From: Bacillus vallismortis
GTDB lineage: Bacteria; Bacillota; Bacilli; Bacillales; Bacillaceae
Assembly (NCBI RefSeq): GCF_004116955.1
Contig: NZ_CP026362.1
Location: 1,838,501-1,902,500 of the forward strand
Direction of reading: 5' to 3'
DNA length: 64,000 nt
Below, piece by piece: positions 63,523-64,000 of the stretch. The notes under the pieces were generated by a model. It had not been told where the DNA came from. It ran no database searches and was given only the letters and a program-made list of their open reading frames with translations. Each line of letters begins with the position of its first letter. Position 1 is the stretch's first letter. Made by a program: the position numbers and the translations under genes.

Positions 63523-64000
63523 TCATTCCTTCGTTTTCAGAATCGGTTTTATTTGTACGTTTTTCTTTTTTTCTGCAGAAACAGAAATATGATCCATTGA
63601 CAGCTGATTGATCAAACCGCCTGCTATATTTAATGAAGGCAACAGGACATCAGGATCTCCAATAGCGGATATCGTAAAGGGAGCGGGATGCTGCACTCCG
63701 TCTACCGTTACAACAGGACCGTTGCACTTGATATAGGAATCATGTGTCAAACGCTGGCCATTAACAGCAACGGCCGCCGCACCCGAAATATAGAGTTCGT
63801 TTACCACTTGAAAGATATGGCTTTCGTGAACGATGTAACTGTTCACATTCTCCCCTTCCGGTATGTAGGACGCATCTTCCAAGGTCACCTGAACACCCTC
63901 TCCCTGCACACCGACTTCCCCAATATACATTCTGTATTTTTCTGTATCTTCCAGGACGTTATAGTATTCCGTCTTTTCTTTCTTCAGCTTTTTCTCTTCC
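63523..64000 (-). CDS. ylxW: DUF881 protein YlxW (3' part, cut by window edge)
   Basis: C-terminal 158 residues; the start is outside the window. A Lys/Glu-rich coiled coil (EEKKLKKEKTEYYN) is followed by the DUF881 domain GVQVTLEDASYIPEGENVN, IVHESHIFQVVNELYISGA and AVNGQRLTHDS. It shares fold and motif order with YlxX (an NELxSxGA-like segment), indicating an old tandem duplication. Confidence 0.9.
   Translation of the reverse strand, partial: EEKKLKKEKTEYYNVLEDTEKYRMYIGEVGVQGEGVQVTLEDASYIPEGENVNSYIVHESHIFQVVNELYISGAAAVAVNGQRLTHDSYIKCNGPVVTVDGVQHPAPFTISAIGDPDVLLPSLNIAGGLINQLSMDHISVSAEKKKNVQIKPILKTKE

Overview
This 64 kb window is a chromosomal housekeeping segment from a member of the Bacillus subtilis species group. 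The evidence is gene order plus near-complete protein identity to what I remember of B. subtilis: the sdaAB-yloV ... ftsA-sbp-ylxX-ylxW order, the pyr operon with three PyrR attenuators, the spoIIGA-sigE-sigG cluster, and bpr. Scattered amino-acid differences from my memory of strain 168 (for example in Bpr, PyrF and SpoIIGA) suggest a sister subspecies or species such as spizizenii, inaquosorum or vallismortis. That is an inference without a search. The window is given reversed relative to the usual map, so nearly all genes are on the minus strand; only rpmB and rqcH lie on plus.

Layout from high to low coordinates, which is the direction of transcription. 64000-59728: ylxW (partial), ylxX, sbp and the cell-division pair ftsA-ftsZ, with a SigH-type and a SigA-type promoter before ftsA. 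59428-52301: the secreted protease bpr, then spoIIGA-sigE (Spo0A-type promoter with a 22-bp spacer) and sigG (SigF-type promoter). 52152-45700: ylmA, ylmB (TPP riboswitch), ylmC, then ylmD-ylmE-sepF-ylmG-ylmH-divIVA, a division and polar-growth cluster. 45690-42556: ileS under an Ile T-box. 42448-40594: ylyA, lspA, rluD. 40600-28668: the complete pyrimidine operon pyrR-pyrP-pyrB-pyrC-pyrAA-pyrAB-pyrK-pyrD-pyrF-pyrE. 28643-22600: the sulfate-assimilation and siroheme operon cysH-cysP-sat-cysC-sumT-sirB-sirC behind a SAM (S-box) riboswitch. 22585-20873: rqcH, divergent from the Ca2+ ATPase gene yloB. 17995-4059: a long translation, signalling and cell-wall run, yloC-remA-gmk-rpoZ-coaBC-priA-def-fmt-rsmB-rlmN-prpC-prkC-rsgA-rpe. 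3988-1: thiN, the tiny spoVM, divergent rpmB, yloU, yloV (fakA) and a partial sdaAB.

The region is dense in cis-acting RNA control: six leader regulators (three PyrR sites, S-box, T-box, THI-box) lie within about 23 kb. I see no insertion sequence, prophage, CRISPR array, tRNA or rRNA gene, and no sign of an accessory island. The observation I consider most worth checking is in the cysH leader. Downstream of the S-box terminator there is a 33-codon ORF with its own Shine-Dalgarno sequence, containing two Cys codons and ending inside the cysH start region. It spans a UCUCC-GAAA-GGAGG hairpin that would mask the cysH ribosome-binding site. A second is an apparent one-base frameshift at the beginning of ylmD. 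Everything else looks like a known chromosomal neighbourhood.
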